This document shows, piece after piece, positions 52,379-62,094 of a stretch of DNA of 64,000 nucleotides. The stretch is from assembly GCA_002900995.3 (NCBI GenBank), contig CM035314.1, positions 1,356,866 to 1,420,865 of the forward strand, read 5' to 3'. A program made the translations under genes and the position numbers. The stretch's first letter is position 1. Each line of letters starts with the position of its first letter. Source of the stretch: Ganoderma boninense. Lineage: Eukaryota; Basidiomycota; Agaricomycetes; Polyporales; Polyporaceae. Below the pieces are notes generated by a model. That model ran no database searches and had not been told where the DNA came from. It worked only from the letters and a program-made list of their open reading frames with translations.

Positions 52379-53805
52379 TCCTTCTTCTCAGCGGTCGTAA
52401 GGGCCGCGATCTTCTCCTCCATCGCCTTGACCTGGGCCTGAAGCGCCGCTACTTCCGTAGTTGCAGTGGACGAGGAAGCGGCTTGCTGACTCTTCAGCCG
52501 CGGACAGTCATACTTACGATGTCCGGGCTGGCCACAGATGTAGCAGTTTCCTGAGAACGGCTTCTTCCCAGTAGCAGCCGCCTTCTCCCCCTTCTTCTTC
52601 CATCCAAACGACTTCGGCCATTCTTCCTCTCTGGTGATGAGGGCCTGGTCGAGCGACAGCGCCACCTTCTGGATTTTGGGGAGGTCCGAGATGTCGTGGG
52701 CACTGGTGGCGAGGACGTCCCGGAGCCTGGGAGGCAGGCCCGAGCGGTAGCGTTCGCGTTTGTCCTCGTCGCCGAAGCCGGTTCGAGCCGCAGCTGCATT
52801 GAACTGTGCCGTATACTCTTGGACCGTGCCAACCTTGCGGTATGCCTTGCAAAGCTTGACTAGTTCAGCGATGGCAGCCTCCTTGTCGTCGGCTGCGCAG
52901 AAGTGGTCCTTGAAGGCAGTTTTGAACGCATCGTAGTCTGCCCAAGGGCTGGTTCCACCAGCAAGCGTGACAATGTGGGGGCCAGCCCAAGCCGCTGCTC
53001 CTTCGGTGAGCCTACTGAGGATGGTCATCCATACCACTTCCGGGGGTGTGCCGACTGCCACCGCTGTGAGGGTGGTGTAGTAGATCTGGGCTGCAGACAC
53101 AAAGCGAAGACCATCCTGGGCGGACTTCCCATCGTAGTCACGTGGGGCGATCTGGGTAAGGAGTTTGGAGGTATCGAATGGTGGAGCAGGGGCCGGGGTA
53201 GTCATAGCGGGTGTGGACGGTCGACTGGGTGCAGCCGATGATGATGAAGAGGATGAGGGTTGTGGAGTGTTGAGGCTGATGGTCTCTTGCTTGGGTTCCT
53301 TCTTTACTTCCGGCTTTTTCTCTGCCTTTGGGAGTTTAGAAGTTGAAGCAATGGGGGTTGCGGGAGTTGAGGTTCGTCGCTGTCCAAGACGTTCTGTGAC
53401 GAGTTCAAGAGTCTTGTCGAGGATGGGAGACCCTGTCGATCGTGCAGGACTGGGGATTCGACTCTGGACACGACTCTGGGGTCGTGAGGTAGGGCGTGAG
53501 GCAGGGCGGGATGAGGGGTTCCTGGATGCGATGAGGGCGGCTTGGCGAGCTGGGGGTCGGCTTGGATCTTGAGGTGCAGGTGCTGGTGGGTTTGCGATCT
53601 TCGCGCGGATTAGGACTTCCTGTTCTTTGGTGGTGAGGAGTCTAGGGGCAATGCCTTCGCGAGTTTCAAGAGTATCGTTGAATGTGTGTGATCGGTGGGG
53701 GCACGGTTGCTCCTCGCAGTAGTACCAGGCTTGCTTATCTTCGTCCCAGTACTCGTCCTGTACTGCAGTGGGGTGAAATACGTGTCCCCAGGCTTGGCAA
53801 GCCAT
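52369..53805 (-). CDS. Gypsy-A Gag of copy 5, intact
   Basis: The ORF has 478 codons and is the only Gypsy-A Gag in the window that is both uninterrupted and starts with ATG (MACQAWGHVFHPTAV). Domain order: Cys/His patch YYCEEQPCPHRSHTF; Pro/Ser/Arg linker with SRPASRPTSRPQSR; a capsid-like helix-rich domain (DYDGKSAQDGLRF through LVKLCKAYRKVGTVQEYT); a CCHC knuckle CYICGQPGHRKYDC; and a coiled-coil-like tail (VAALQAQVKAMEEKIAAL). It ends at the -1 frameshift site. Compared with copy 4, the linker differs strongly while capsid and knuckle are conserved. It could still supply Gag in trans if transcribed. Confidence 0.93.
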   Translation of the reverse strand: MACQAWGHVFHPTAVQDEYWDEDKQAWYYCEEQPCPHRSHTFNDTLETREGIAPRLLTTKEQEVLIRAKIANPPAPAPQDPSRPPARQAALIASRNPSSRPASRPTSRPQSRVQSRIPSPARSTGSPILDKTLELVTERLGQRRTSTPATPIASTSKLPKAEKKPEVKKEPKQETISLNTPQPSSSSSSSAAPSRPSTPAMTTPAPAPPFDTSKLLTQIAPRDYDGKSAQDGLRFVSAAQIYYTTLTAVAVGTPPEVVWMTILSRLTEGAAAWAGPHIVTLAGGTSPWADYDAFKTAFKDHFCAADDKEAAIAELVKLCKAYRKVGTVQEYTAQFNAAAARTGFGDEDKRERYRSGLPPRLRDVLATSAHDISDLPKIQKVALSLDQALITREEEWPKSFGWKKKGEKAAATGKKPFSGNCYICGQPGHRKYDCPRLKSQQAASSSTATTEVAALQAQVKAMEEKIAALTTAEKKEGF

Positions 53806-54193
53806 GTTGAATCTCGCTTCCTTATCCTAGGAATGAAACGGCAGGTGCACGATCCAACACTGTCTGCTCAGCCTCCTCGGCCTATTGCTGTGTCTTAGCC
53901 CAAGGGACACGGGCCCAAGGGTGTTCTGCCTTGGCTTTGTTTCGCCGCCTTTCTCTAGCCTCCCACGCCGTGAGGCGGACCACTTCTGTCAGTACCGGGG
54001 TCTCGTGTTAGGAGCTTTCCGCGTACTGTACCACTAAGAGTGGCAAGCCTCAGGTTGCGCCGAGACCACGTCCGATGGTGTGACTAGAGCGTGCACTACG
54101 CTAGGCCAACACAGAGGATCTAAGTGCGTACCGTACGAGAGGGAAAGAGTGTGGGTGGAGTACGCCGGTGCTCATGTAGAAGTTTCGACCTAA

Positions 54194-54653
54194 TGTTACG
54201 ACTGGCTGTCGAGTAAGATCAGGGAGGAGGCTTACGAGACGAGCAAGGGCGTCGACGAGCACTTGTGCAGCGAGAGCGGAGCAGGGCTCGACAGTCAGGC
54301 TGGAGACAAGATGTATTGAGCGAGTAGCTAATGAGCGAGAATACAGCGAGGCTTACCTGGAGACAAGAGGTCGAAACTGAGGTCTCCAGGTAGCAAAGTA
54401 CAGGCCTTATATACATGTAACGGACAATGGGAACCGGGGACAATAGGTAACTATGGACACGGGAACCAGTGGAAGAACAATGGTATGTAGTACAATGACG
54501 ACGGGAACAATGGGTAACGGGAGTTATTGTACTGCGAGAACAAGGGACAGGTTTGCTAAACAATGGAGGACAATAAGGACGACGCGGGAGGCAAACAGTC
54601 CGAAAAGGGAAAGAGAGACGCTGGGGTAGGCGCCGAGCGTGCCGTTCATGACA
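54194..54653 (-). repeat. Gypsy-A 5' LTR of copy 5
   Basis: 460 bp. It has the TATATAA box and the R start AGTTTCGACCT. It joins directly to Gypsy-C gag at 54654. Confidence 0.94.
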
Positions 54654-55222
54654 GGCCTCGAGATCGGAGTCCTGGAAACGCTGGCGGAAAGCCGCACGGA
54701 ACGCGTCCCAGTCATCGTAGAAGTCATGGTTACGCCAGAGCATGGCCTTCAGCCATGTCTTGGGTGCACCCTCATTGAGCCACAAAGCCATGTAGACACA
54801 CTTAGCTTGATTTGAGCCATTAAGCAGCGTGGGCTGCAAATAAATAGCGCTGTCGACGTTGTGTAGAAATGAGTCGACCTCAGTCGCTTTGCCCTTGAAG
54901 AGCGGAGGGTCTCGGACCTTGATGTTGCTGGAGGTCCGTGGGGCGGACGTCATGGACTGGATCCGAGCGGTCATGGCCTCGAACGCGAGTCCTTGGAGGC
55001 GCTGATTTTCATGCACTGCACTAGACTCGAGGCCCAGCTGATAGATAGAGTGGAGCAGGGCGGCCATGGGATCGGCAGGTGCGTTCGGAGGTGGCTGTGG
55101 AGGCTGCGCATTTGGACCTTGTGCTTGGGGTTGTGCCTGTGGAGGCGGAGCAGTGGGTGCGGTACCTTGAGCAGGTGGTGCGCCGCCAAAGTTGATGAGA
55201 TTGGCGTTAGGATCGACGTTCA
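54654..55222 (-). pseudogene. Gypsy-C Gag, truncated
   Basis: ATG at 55222 starts MNVDPNANLINFGG, followed by a Pro/Gln/Ala-rich stretch and then a retrotransposon Gag domain (KVRDPPLFKGKATEVDSFL, WLNEGAPKTWLKAML, DDWDAFRAAFRQRFQD). The latter matches the general pattern of Ty3/gypsy Gag in Agaricomycetes. After EA at 54654 the frame passes into the Gypsy-A LTR, so a longer apparent ORF (to 54219) is chimeric. No pol remains. Confidence 0.82.
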
Positions 55223-55274
55223 TGATGTTAAAGACGAGGGGAACGGAGGCGAGTGAGACGAGGAGACCAGCACC

Positions 55275-55680
55275 TGATGTGGGATCAAGACACCGGATGT
55301 GGCAAAGGTCGAGATGGGATCGGGACAAGGTTGGGTGGTCAAAGCAAACTGTAACGGCTCGCTTCTGAGCACAAAAGCAAGAGGCTCGAGGATGAGAGAC
55401 AAAGGCGAGATGAGGGCGAGTGTCACGCGAGAGAGGTGGACGAGAGCAAGAGCGGGCAGGAACTGTGTTGCTTCGATGAGGGATACAGAACGAGCGTGTC
55501 AGGAATATAACTGCTAAACAAATCATGATCGGGTCGTGGCGTAGTGCAGATGTCAAGGAGGAGTCGGATACAAGACATGTCAGGACAAAGATGAGCACGT
55601 GAGTCTGAGAACGTATCTACTAACAAGCGCGTGAGCGGGTCATTGGCCATGAGGCTCGTGTAACGGTGGTGACCATTACA
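55275..55680 (-). repeat. Gypsy-C 5' LTR
   Basis: 406 bp with TG...CA ends in minus orientation. A TTATATTCC promoter-like motif lies near 55506. No second copy is in the window, so the limits rest on the terminal bases and the junction with Gypsy-B. Confidence 0.65.
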
Positions 55681-56548
55681 CTGGAAATCCCAGCATCAAT
55701 GTCAATAGCATACCACCCTCAAACAGATGGACAGACAGAACGGGTCAACCAGTCGTTGGAACAATACTTGCAGATATTCACTGAACACTGACCCAACAAC
55801 TGGGCCGCCCTCCTCACCTCAGCAGAGGTTTCATACAACAACATGGCACATGAGTCTACCGGTCTGTCCCCCTTCTTCATCGAGTATGTACTGTATGGCT
55901 ACACCAAGATGGCCCCAGACGTACAAGGAGAGCTGGGCTTTCCAACTCTTGAAGAAATCTTCCAAAACTGCACGGAAGCCCAAGAACAGGCACAAGCCTC
56001 TCTGACTCTGGCCACTGAGTGGATGAAGTGGTACTACGATCAGTACAAGAGCCAGGTGCCGTTCAAGGTTGGAGACAAAGTCCTGCTCAAAGAAAAGGAT
56101 CTCAAGATCAAGCAGTCAGCCACCAAGTTGTCAGCCAAGAACTTTAGCTCCTATGAGATCGTCGAGCAAGTAGGTCCTGTAGACTTCAAACTCCAGCTGC
56201 CTCCACAGAACAAGGTCCACCCAGTTTTCCATGCCTTGAAGCTTATCCCCTACTATGAGGACGAGATTGGTGACTGAAACCCAGCCAAGCCTGACCCCAT
56301 TGAAGTAGAAGGCCACAACAAGTTTGAAGTTGAAAAGATACTCGACTCAAAGACCTACTATGGATATGTCCAGTACTTGGTGAAGTGGGTGGGATACGAT
56401 GTTAGCAAAGCCACCTGGGAGCCAGTACGGAATGTTAAACATTGCAAAGACCTGTTGGACGAGTTCTATGTCACACACCCAGAGGCTGCACAGTCCATCT
56501 CGCTCACAAACCTGTGCCCAGTCCAAAGGCAGTTTAACCGGCGTGGTT
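55681..56548 (+). pseudogene. Gypsy-B Pol C-terminus (integrase and chromodomain)
   Basis: It starts within the integrase core ([23 protein letters not shown], with the catalytic Glu), continues through NNMAHESTGLSPFFIEY and the integrase C-terminal region (FKVGDKVLLKEKDL, VHPVFHALKLIPYY), and ends in a chromodomain (56330-56440: YVQYLVKWVGYDVSKATWEP). In-frame TGA codons at 55789-55791 and 56274-56276 (where Trp is likely) interrupt it. The rest of pol is lost. Protein sequence is clearly different from Gypsy-A. Confidence 0.87.
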
Positions 56549-56592
56549 AGCTTGAACGTTTCGCTGGAGCTCAAGTCTTGAAGAGAGAGTAG

Positions 56593-57028
56593 TGTCACGG
56601 TTTTTCACACCACACTTAGTCTGGCATCTTATCAGGACAAGTTATCTCTCGGTTCATCTTATCTTTTCTTTTATCTTATCTCCCTTTCCTTTATCTCATC
56701 TCTTCCTTTTATCTTATCTCTTTCTCTATCTTATCTGCTTCTTGGATCATTCTCCCACCTGCGACAGGTCCCAGGACCTGCCCTGAACTGATGGTCTGTG
56801 CACTGTTCCCATGTAATATATAAAGGGCTGTGATGTGGGATCAAGAACCTCAGATTCTGTCTTCTGTTCTTCCCTCCCTTCCACTGTAGGCAGCCTAACA
56901 GCCCCTGCCCCTCTGTGCCTTCTAGTCTAGGCAATCTATCCTCTTCCCTTCTGTTGCCACACCCTGTGTGCCCCATTAGTGAGCCCCTTTGTTTGTTTGT
57001 TTGGTGGTGCAGTCGATAGGCTGTGACA
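56593..57028 (+). repeat. Gypsy-B LTR
   Basis: TGTCACGG...GCTGTGACA, 436 bp. It contains a CTTAT-rich pyrimidine tract (56636-56735) and an ATATAAAG box at about 56817. It follows the purine tract directly. Confidence 0.75.
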
Positions 57029-57751
57029 ATAAGAGCAATTAGAACAAGTTTGTGTCTCTCTCACTTGTTGTCACTCCTCAAATATCACAAAGTGAACCCC
57101 TAGGTCATGCTCTATGCTTTGCTTATTCATACATCACCACAGGTCATCATTTCACTTGAAACATATTGCCATTCACTATTTCAATCTGAGCCTCACCCTA
57201 TCCTACATGTGTCATGTCATGCTTAGCCTACTCATCTGTCTTACCTGTACTTTTGGTCTTTCCTTCCATGCTCAGTGCAGCTGCTTTGCAGAGCTTGTAT
57301 GCAATCTATGCCAGCTCCTTATTATGCCTGCATGCAGAATTTCTCTCTCTCAACAACTCCACAACTGAGGATTTTCCTCTTTTACCTATTACTGTATACT
57401 TATCTACAGCATTTTGCACTGTATATTATAATGTGTGTGTAGTTTCAATGAGGCATTGAATGCAAAAGCTAATCACTGTGTCTGCAAACATGGTGTTTAC
57501 TTACTCATAGGCAAGCTTGAGCACTGCCACCTTGCAGTGAATTTTATCAGCTATCGCTTGCTGTGTGACTGTGTAACAGGTTTAGTTATATGTCATTCTA
57601 AAAGTGTTGCCCAACCCCTTGCTCACTGGTAATGACCTGAAGCCACTCAACTAGTTTTTATAGTGTTCCTCCAAGTATTGCTTGCATACACTACAATGTT
57701 CCTTGGTCTGTCAGCTTGTCTTGCAGTAATAGCTCATGCGCCACTCAGTCA
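57029..57751. other. Non-repeat sequence, no gene identified
   Basis: AT-rich, short frames only, no transposon ends recognised. Confidence 0.35.
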
Positions 57752-57756
57752 GTGAG

Positions 57757-58216
57757 TGTCATGAATGGCACACTCAGCGCCTACCCCCGTGTCTCTCTTT
57801 CCCTTTTTGGACAGTTTGCCTCCTGTGTCGTCCCTATTGTCCTCCATTGTTTAGCAAACCCGTCCCTTGTTCTCGAAGTACAACAACTCCTGTTACCCAT
57901 TGTTCCCATCATCATTGTACTACATATCATTGTTCTCCCACTGGTTCCCATGGCCATAGTTACCTATTGTCCCTAGTTCCCATTGTCCATTACATGTATA
58001 TAAGGCCTGTACTTTGCTACCTAGAGACCTCAGTTTCGACCCCTTGTCTCTAGGTAAGTGTTGCTGTATCCTTGCTCGTTAGTTACTTGCTCAATACATC
58101 TTGTCTCCAGCCTGACTGTCAAGCCCTGCTCCACTCTCGCTGCACAAGTGCTGGTTGATGCCCTTGCTTGTCTCGTAAACCTCCTCCCTGATCTTACTTG
58201 ACAGCCAGTCATAATA
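57757..58216 (+). repeat. Gypsy-A solo LTR with target duplication
   Basis: 460 bp flanked by GTGAG on both sides (57752-57756 and 58217-58221). It is the most diverged LTR here. Its first 25 bases alone show three CpG sites changed to TpG or CpA, and its last dinucleotide is TA instead of CA. Confidence 0.95.
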
Positions 58217-58221
58217 GTGAG

Positions 58222-59455
58222 GTCCCACATATGCTGTCACACATTAGTGATAGGAATCAGCCAAGCCCAGATGAGCACTTCAATAGTATCCACATTGCTC
58301 ATTAACTGACCTATTAACAACAGAAGGATTATGCTCATGAAGTTATTAATTTCAGTGTGAGTTTCATTGTCAATGTTCATAGTTATTAGTGGTTGCAGTT
58401 TGTGAAAATATCACCCCTGTTTACTCAGTCCTTACAATACTATAGACCCACTACATCATCCTTAATGGCCCTTTCATTATCACTCTCAGTCAATCACATG
58501 CAAACTGAGGACAGTCAAGATTTCAGTGGGCAGGAGGTGATGGGCTTTTAGCCCATTCTCAGCTCAGATAACTCCTACTCAGCACTCTTTGCCCTTGTTG
58601 CCTTTGCCTGTCATCTGTAGCATCTGCTCCACTGCTCAGTCATGCACCAATATTGCACTTCTTTCTGCACTGTGTTACACCTGGCCCAGCAGATAAGCCC
58701 ATTATGACAGAACTGTGTTGGCCTTGTGCAATCCTTAGCTTGCCTCTCGGTGCCCTCTTTCACATTGGTCCAGCAACAGCATGCATGTGGTATGCCAATC
58801 AGCTACCTCAATTACTTGCTCTCCTTTCGCTATGAAATACCTGGATTGAGCTGCCTGCAATGTTCAAGAGCCCAATGTGCCAATTCTACAGCTTGACCCT
58901 ATTTATTCCACAAATGTCCACTAGAAACCAACTAGGAACTAACCATTGAAATGGGACATCTGGCCCCATTTTTCCAGGGCTGAAAAACATTGGCTAACCT
59001 CGGTTTTCCAACCCTTGTCCACGGTTGAACAGTAGATATTCCAGGGTTGACAAACCCAGATTTTCCTCATCTGATTGTCTCACGGTCAAAGTGCTACATT
59101 GGTGTATGACCCTTGTGTATGTGCAAGGTGTCCTTGGGTCTGCAGACCTTGTTATACAGAGCTGTCAGTGTTCAGGCACGCAGTGGGATTCCACAATCGT
59201 TGTTGACTACTGGTATACCACAGGATTTTCCACAGGATTTCTGCAGTTCGCCAAATTCCAGCGGATTTCCCCTGCTGGATGTCTGGCAGTGATAAGCTAT
59301 CCCTGTGATCTGACAGCCTTCAGCGCTGGGAGTGGTACATGGCAGCATTAATACAACGGTACAATACCGGTAACAGTCACAATGGAGAGAGATCCACTGT
59401 GTCAAGAGAACAACGATGGACAACAATGAAGCCCCGATGCGCAGGGTCTTGCACC
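58222..59455. other. Intergenic sequence between the transposon cluster and the genes
   Basis: No ORF with recognisable similarity. It presumably includes the 3' UTR of the regulator gene to the right. Motifs of the type CCAGGG(T/C)TGA.AAA recur near 58975 and 59040. Confidence 0.4.
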
Positions 59456-61542
59456 TCAATCCTCCTCACTCTCATCTCCCTTGTCTCCTATGACTTCCCC
59501 TCTCTCAGTGTGGATATCCGCACTGATCCCGGTAACCGCAGCCCACACTGGATCCTCGACAAAAACGTCGCTCTCTCCCTCGAGCACTTCGCCCTGGTGG
59601 CATCCCGCGGCGTGCTTCCACCAGAAGATCTCGCGGACCTTGGCCTCCACGTCTTTGACCCCCTCGACAGCAATCCACTTCTTGCACTTGTGACATTTCC
59701 CTTCCGTGATGTGTGATTTCTCGTGCTTGGATGGATTTGCTCGCGCCACGGTGCGGAAAGCTGTGGGGGGAGAGAATGGCCGGCCTGTCGGAGCAGAGAT
59801 TCCGTGATAGTATTGCATATGGTAGCTACGAAGGGAGGGTTCAGCATCGCGAAGCTACAGATATGGCCATGTTACTCTAAAGCAGGGAGATCAATCTATA
59901 ACAGGAGCCTATGAAGAAAGAAGAATGCGTACCACTTGAATGCGGAGAATTTCATGGAAAGCCAGAGTTTCTTCCCCTCGCCACCACGAGCGATGGGCTC
60001 GTAACAAATTGGACAGAGCCCGACCTGTGATCTGCGTGATTCTACATCGTCTGAATGTCGACTTAGGACGCACCTTGGATGTGCCCTTGCCTCTGACAAA
60101 CCGGGGTGTGTACAGATCCAAAGCATCTCTCGGTTGATTCGCAGTCCCCTCTGGTAAACTGGGCACGGAAATGCAGTTTATCCTATGACATAGTTGAGAT
60201 ATCAAGACGGGTTGCAGCAGATGTTGTCAGTGTGCATATAGAACATGAAGGGAAAGGCGTACCCAGCAAGGTCTGAATCAATGGCAGAACTGACAGGAAA
60301 ACGCCTGTAGAAGAGCGGGAAGAAGCTGTGAATGGGGACGTGGAGAGGAAATGTTCTGTTTGGATATCCTCGATCCACACTCCCAGTGTCCTCAGAGTTG
60401 TGTGCTCCAGAGGAGCGTGCAGGCGGTTCTTGACATGCAAGTGGAGAGGAACGAAGGTCAGCAGGGGCAGAAGTCCGCAGTCGCTTCCTATGGTTGGTAG
60501 GAGAGCCTAGTTGGAGTGTAGACTTGAATTGGGAAATGCGGCCCCGCTTTCGGCTCTGTCGACCCGGAGGCTCATAGTTCTCGTCATCAGAGTCCACGTT
60601 AAAGACCGGAAGAGGGAAGCGAGATATCTTGACAGAGGACAAGGAAGCAACAGGACGAGATCTACCTCGAGGTTGACCAAGTTGATCGAGCATTACAGCC
60701 GTCAAGGACCTATTGGACGGGATGGTTTGCCTGGATCGTATTTCGTAATATTGTGGGGAAGCCAAGGTAGGGGGCGAAGCCACAAGCTTGATTGGGGAAC
60801 CGAGAGCTGAGAGAAGGGGCGAGGGAGCGCCATCATCAGCTTGCGCAGGCGAAGACCAGCAAGGAGTTTGTCCGCAAGAAGTTTGAGACGACGATTGAGG
60901 TCCATGAGAGAAGAGAACCGAGGGAGAAGATGCTAAGGAGGAGAGACTGGAGAGGGAAGACGGAGTGGTCGGGCGGTGGACGGGGCTGTCGGGAACAGAA
61001 TGTGACCTTTCGTAGTCGAGAAGAGACTCAATTTTGGTACTCTGTGGCCCGCATTCATTATCTTCAGACTCTGAATCTTGACCAGAATCCTTGGATGCGT
61101 GGCCAGAAAGGAGTGAGTCGCGAGAGATAGGTGAAAGTGAATTGTAGTCGTCTTGCCAAAAGCCCGTGGGAGAGGAGTTGAAGAGCTGTTGAAATGGAGT
61201 ACCTGGGGAGCGTGTGATAGGCCTAGGTTCGATACCGGATAGATAGGCTTCGACAAAGAGAGGAGAATGTAAAGACCGAGGATGGGCCGAGAAAGGAGGG
61301 GAGTGAGGCTTTTGGGTGGGGTAAAGATCGTTGGCAGGGCTGTAGGTGTACGAAAAGGCGTCAAAGGAACGGGAGGATTGGGAAGCAGACTCGTTTGAGT
61401 TGCGAGAGCACAGGCTTGGAGAGAACAAGAAAACATCGCCTTTGCCAGTGGCGGAGGGGCGATAGTAGGTTTGCTGGGGACGATGGTCGCCCGTGGGCGG
61501 AGGAACGCGCGGGCGTTGATCAGGGTAGGGCGAGGGCACCAT
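59456..61542 (-). CDS. Rua1_C-domain zinc-binding transcription regulator, four exons
   Basis: Exons are 61542-60263, 60182-60074, 60024-59933 and 59825-59456, all with GT-AG introns; the joined frame is 616 codons. The long N-terminal part is Ser/Pro-rich and disordered, with a basic stretch (RQSRKRGRISQFK, HRKRLR) that may be a nuclear signal. The C-terminal 200 residues match the Rua1 C-terminal domain of basidiomycete regulators. They run FFPLFYRRFPVSS, then ALDLYTPRFVRGKGTSK, a CPIC...YHMQYYH finger with GGEGKKLWLSMKFSAF, the invariant HGISAPTGRPFSPPTAFRTV, and a second Cys/His cluster (KCHKCKKW...WWKHAAGCHQG). In Ustilago, Rua1 controls glycolipid genes; the target here is unknown. No frame breaks were seen. 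The start is the first ATG of the open frame. Confidence 0.86.
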
Positions 61543-62094
61543 GGGGTGGGTATATGCGACGTGATTTGGCGAGAGCAGAAAATAATGCGTGGGGGAAACG
61601 TTTTTAGCGTCGTCTTGAGCGGATCGAGGTCGGTGGGCGTGTTCGCTGCAGGGTCAAGCTCAAGGTGAAGAGCATGTATGCACACAGGCGCCTTTCTCCC
61701 CTTTGCGCCTTGTTTGAGCTTGTTTGACCTTTGGGCGTCTCTCGGGGGCGCGCAGGTAGCAAGCCTTCGAATATTTATATATTCCATCGACTCAGGCCCT
61801 CAGACTCGAAATACGCCTCTGCACCCAGCCCACGTCTGCATCCCCGGCATGGATGGGGTCTCCTCACCTCCATCGTCTCCAGTGCACGGGCGACACCGGT
61901 CTCAGCCCCAGCCAAGTTGTCGCCGCTTGTCCCGTGCGAGGCGTCGGCTCGGATCATGCAGAATTCATGCAGGATCATCATCCCTCCGCCTCCGCCTCAT
62001 TTCCCGCATAAGCTCGCCCTTCAGCTCCCCCTCCCTCCTCTCTCTCCTTGCGTATTTTCCCTCTGCCCACGCTGCACAATCGCTACTATAAATC
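61543..62094. promoter_or_regulatory. Shared divergent promoter region
   Basis: 552 bp between the two start codons must hold both promoters. It has CT-rich tracts on the plus strand (61980-62055), common near fungal start sites. A TATAAAT at 62087 lies directly against the ATG at 62095, too close to be that gene's TATA box. Confidence 0.5.

Larger units (their letters stand above)
48011..54653 (-). mobile_element. Gypsy-A copy 5 (3' truncated, carries an internal insertion)
   Basis: The 5' LTR is at 54194-54653, with the self-primer site (54181-54191) pairing perfectly with the R start (54368-54378). Intact gag, the frameshift site and nearly intact pol follow. The chromodomain is cut at 48011 and the 3' LTR is absent. 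A foreign segment of about 705 bp interrupts the C-terminal integrase at 48272-48977. The 5' LTR is inserted in Gypsy-C gag. Confidence 0.93.
54654..55680 (-). mobile_element. Gypsy-C fragment (5' LTR and gag N-terminal half)
   Basis: A different gypsy family on the minus strand. The 5' LTR is at 55275-55680 (TGTAATGG...CACATCA in element orientation), followed by a short leader and gag, which is cut by Gypsy-A copy 5. The LTR ends exactly where Gypsy-B pol begins, so it was inserted there. Confidence 0.75.
55681..57028 (+). mobile_element. Gypsy-B 3' end (integrase, chromodomain, LTR)
   Basis: A third gypsy family, plus strand. It holds the end of the integrase core, chromodomain, purine tract (GAAGAGAGAGTAG) and a 436-bp LTR. 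The 5' part is missing to the left, where Gypsy-C is inserted. Confidence 0.85.

Noticed and set aside
54219..54653. Extension of Gypsy-C Gag by about 145 codons
   Set aside because: It is translation through the inserted Gypsy-A LTR.
62087..62093. TATAAAT as TATA box of the reductase gene
   Set aside because: It ends two bases before the proposed ATG, so it cannot position that transcript's start; possibly chance.
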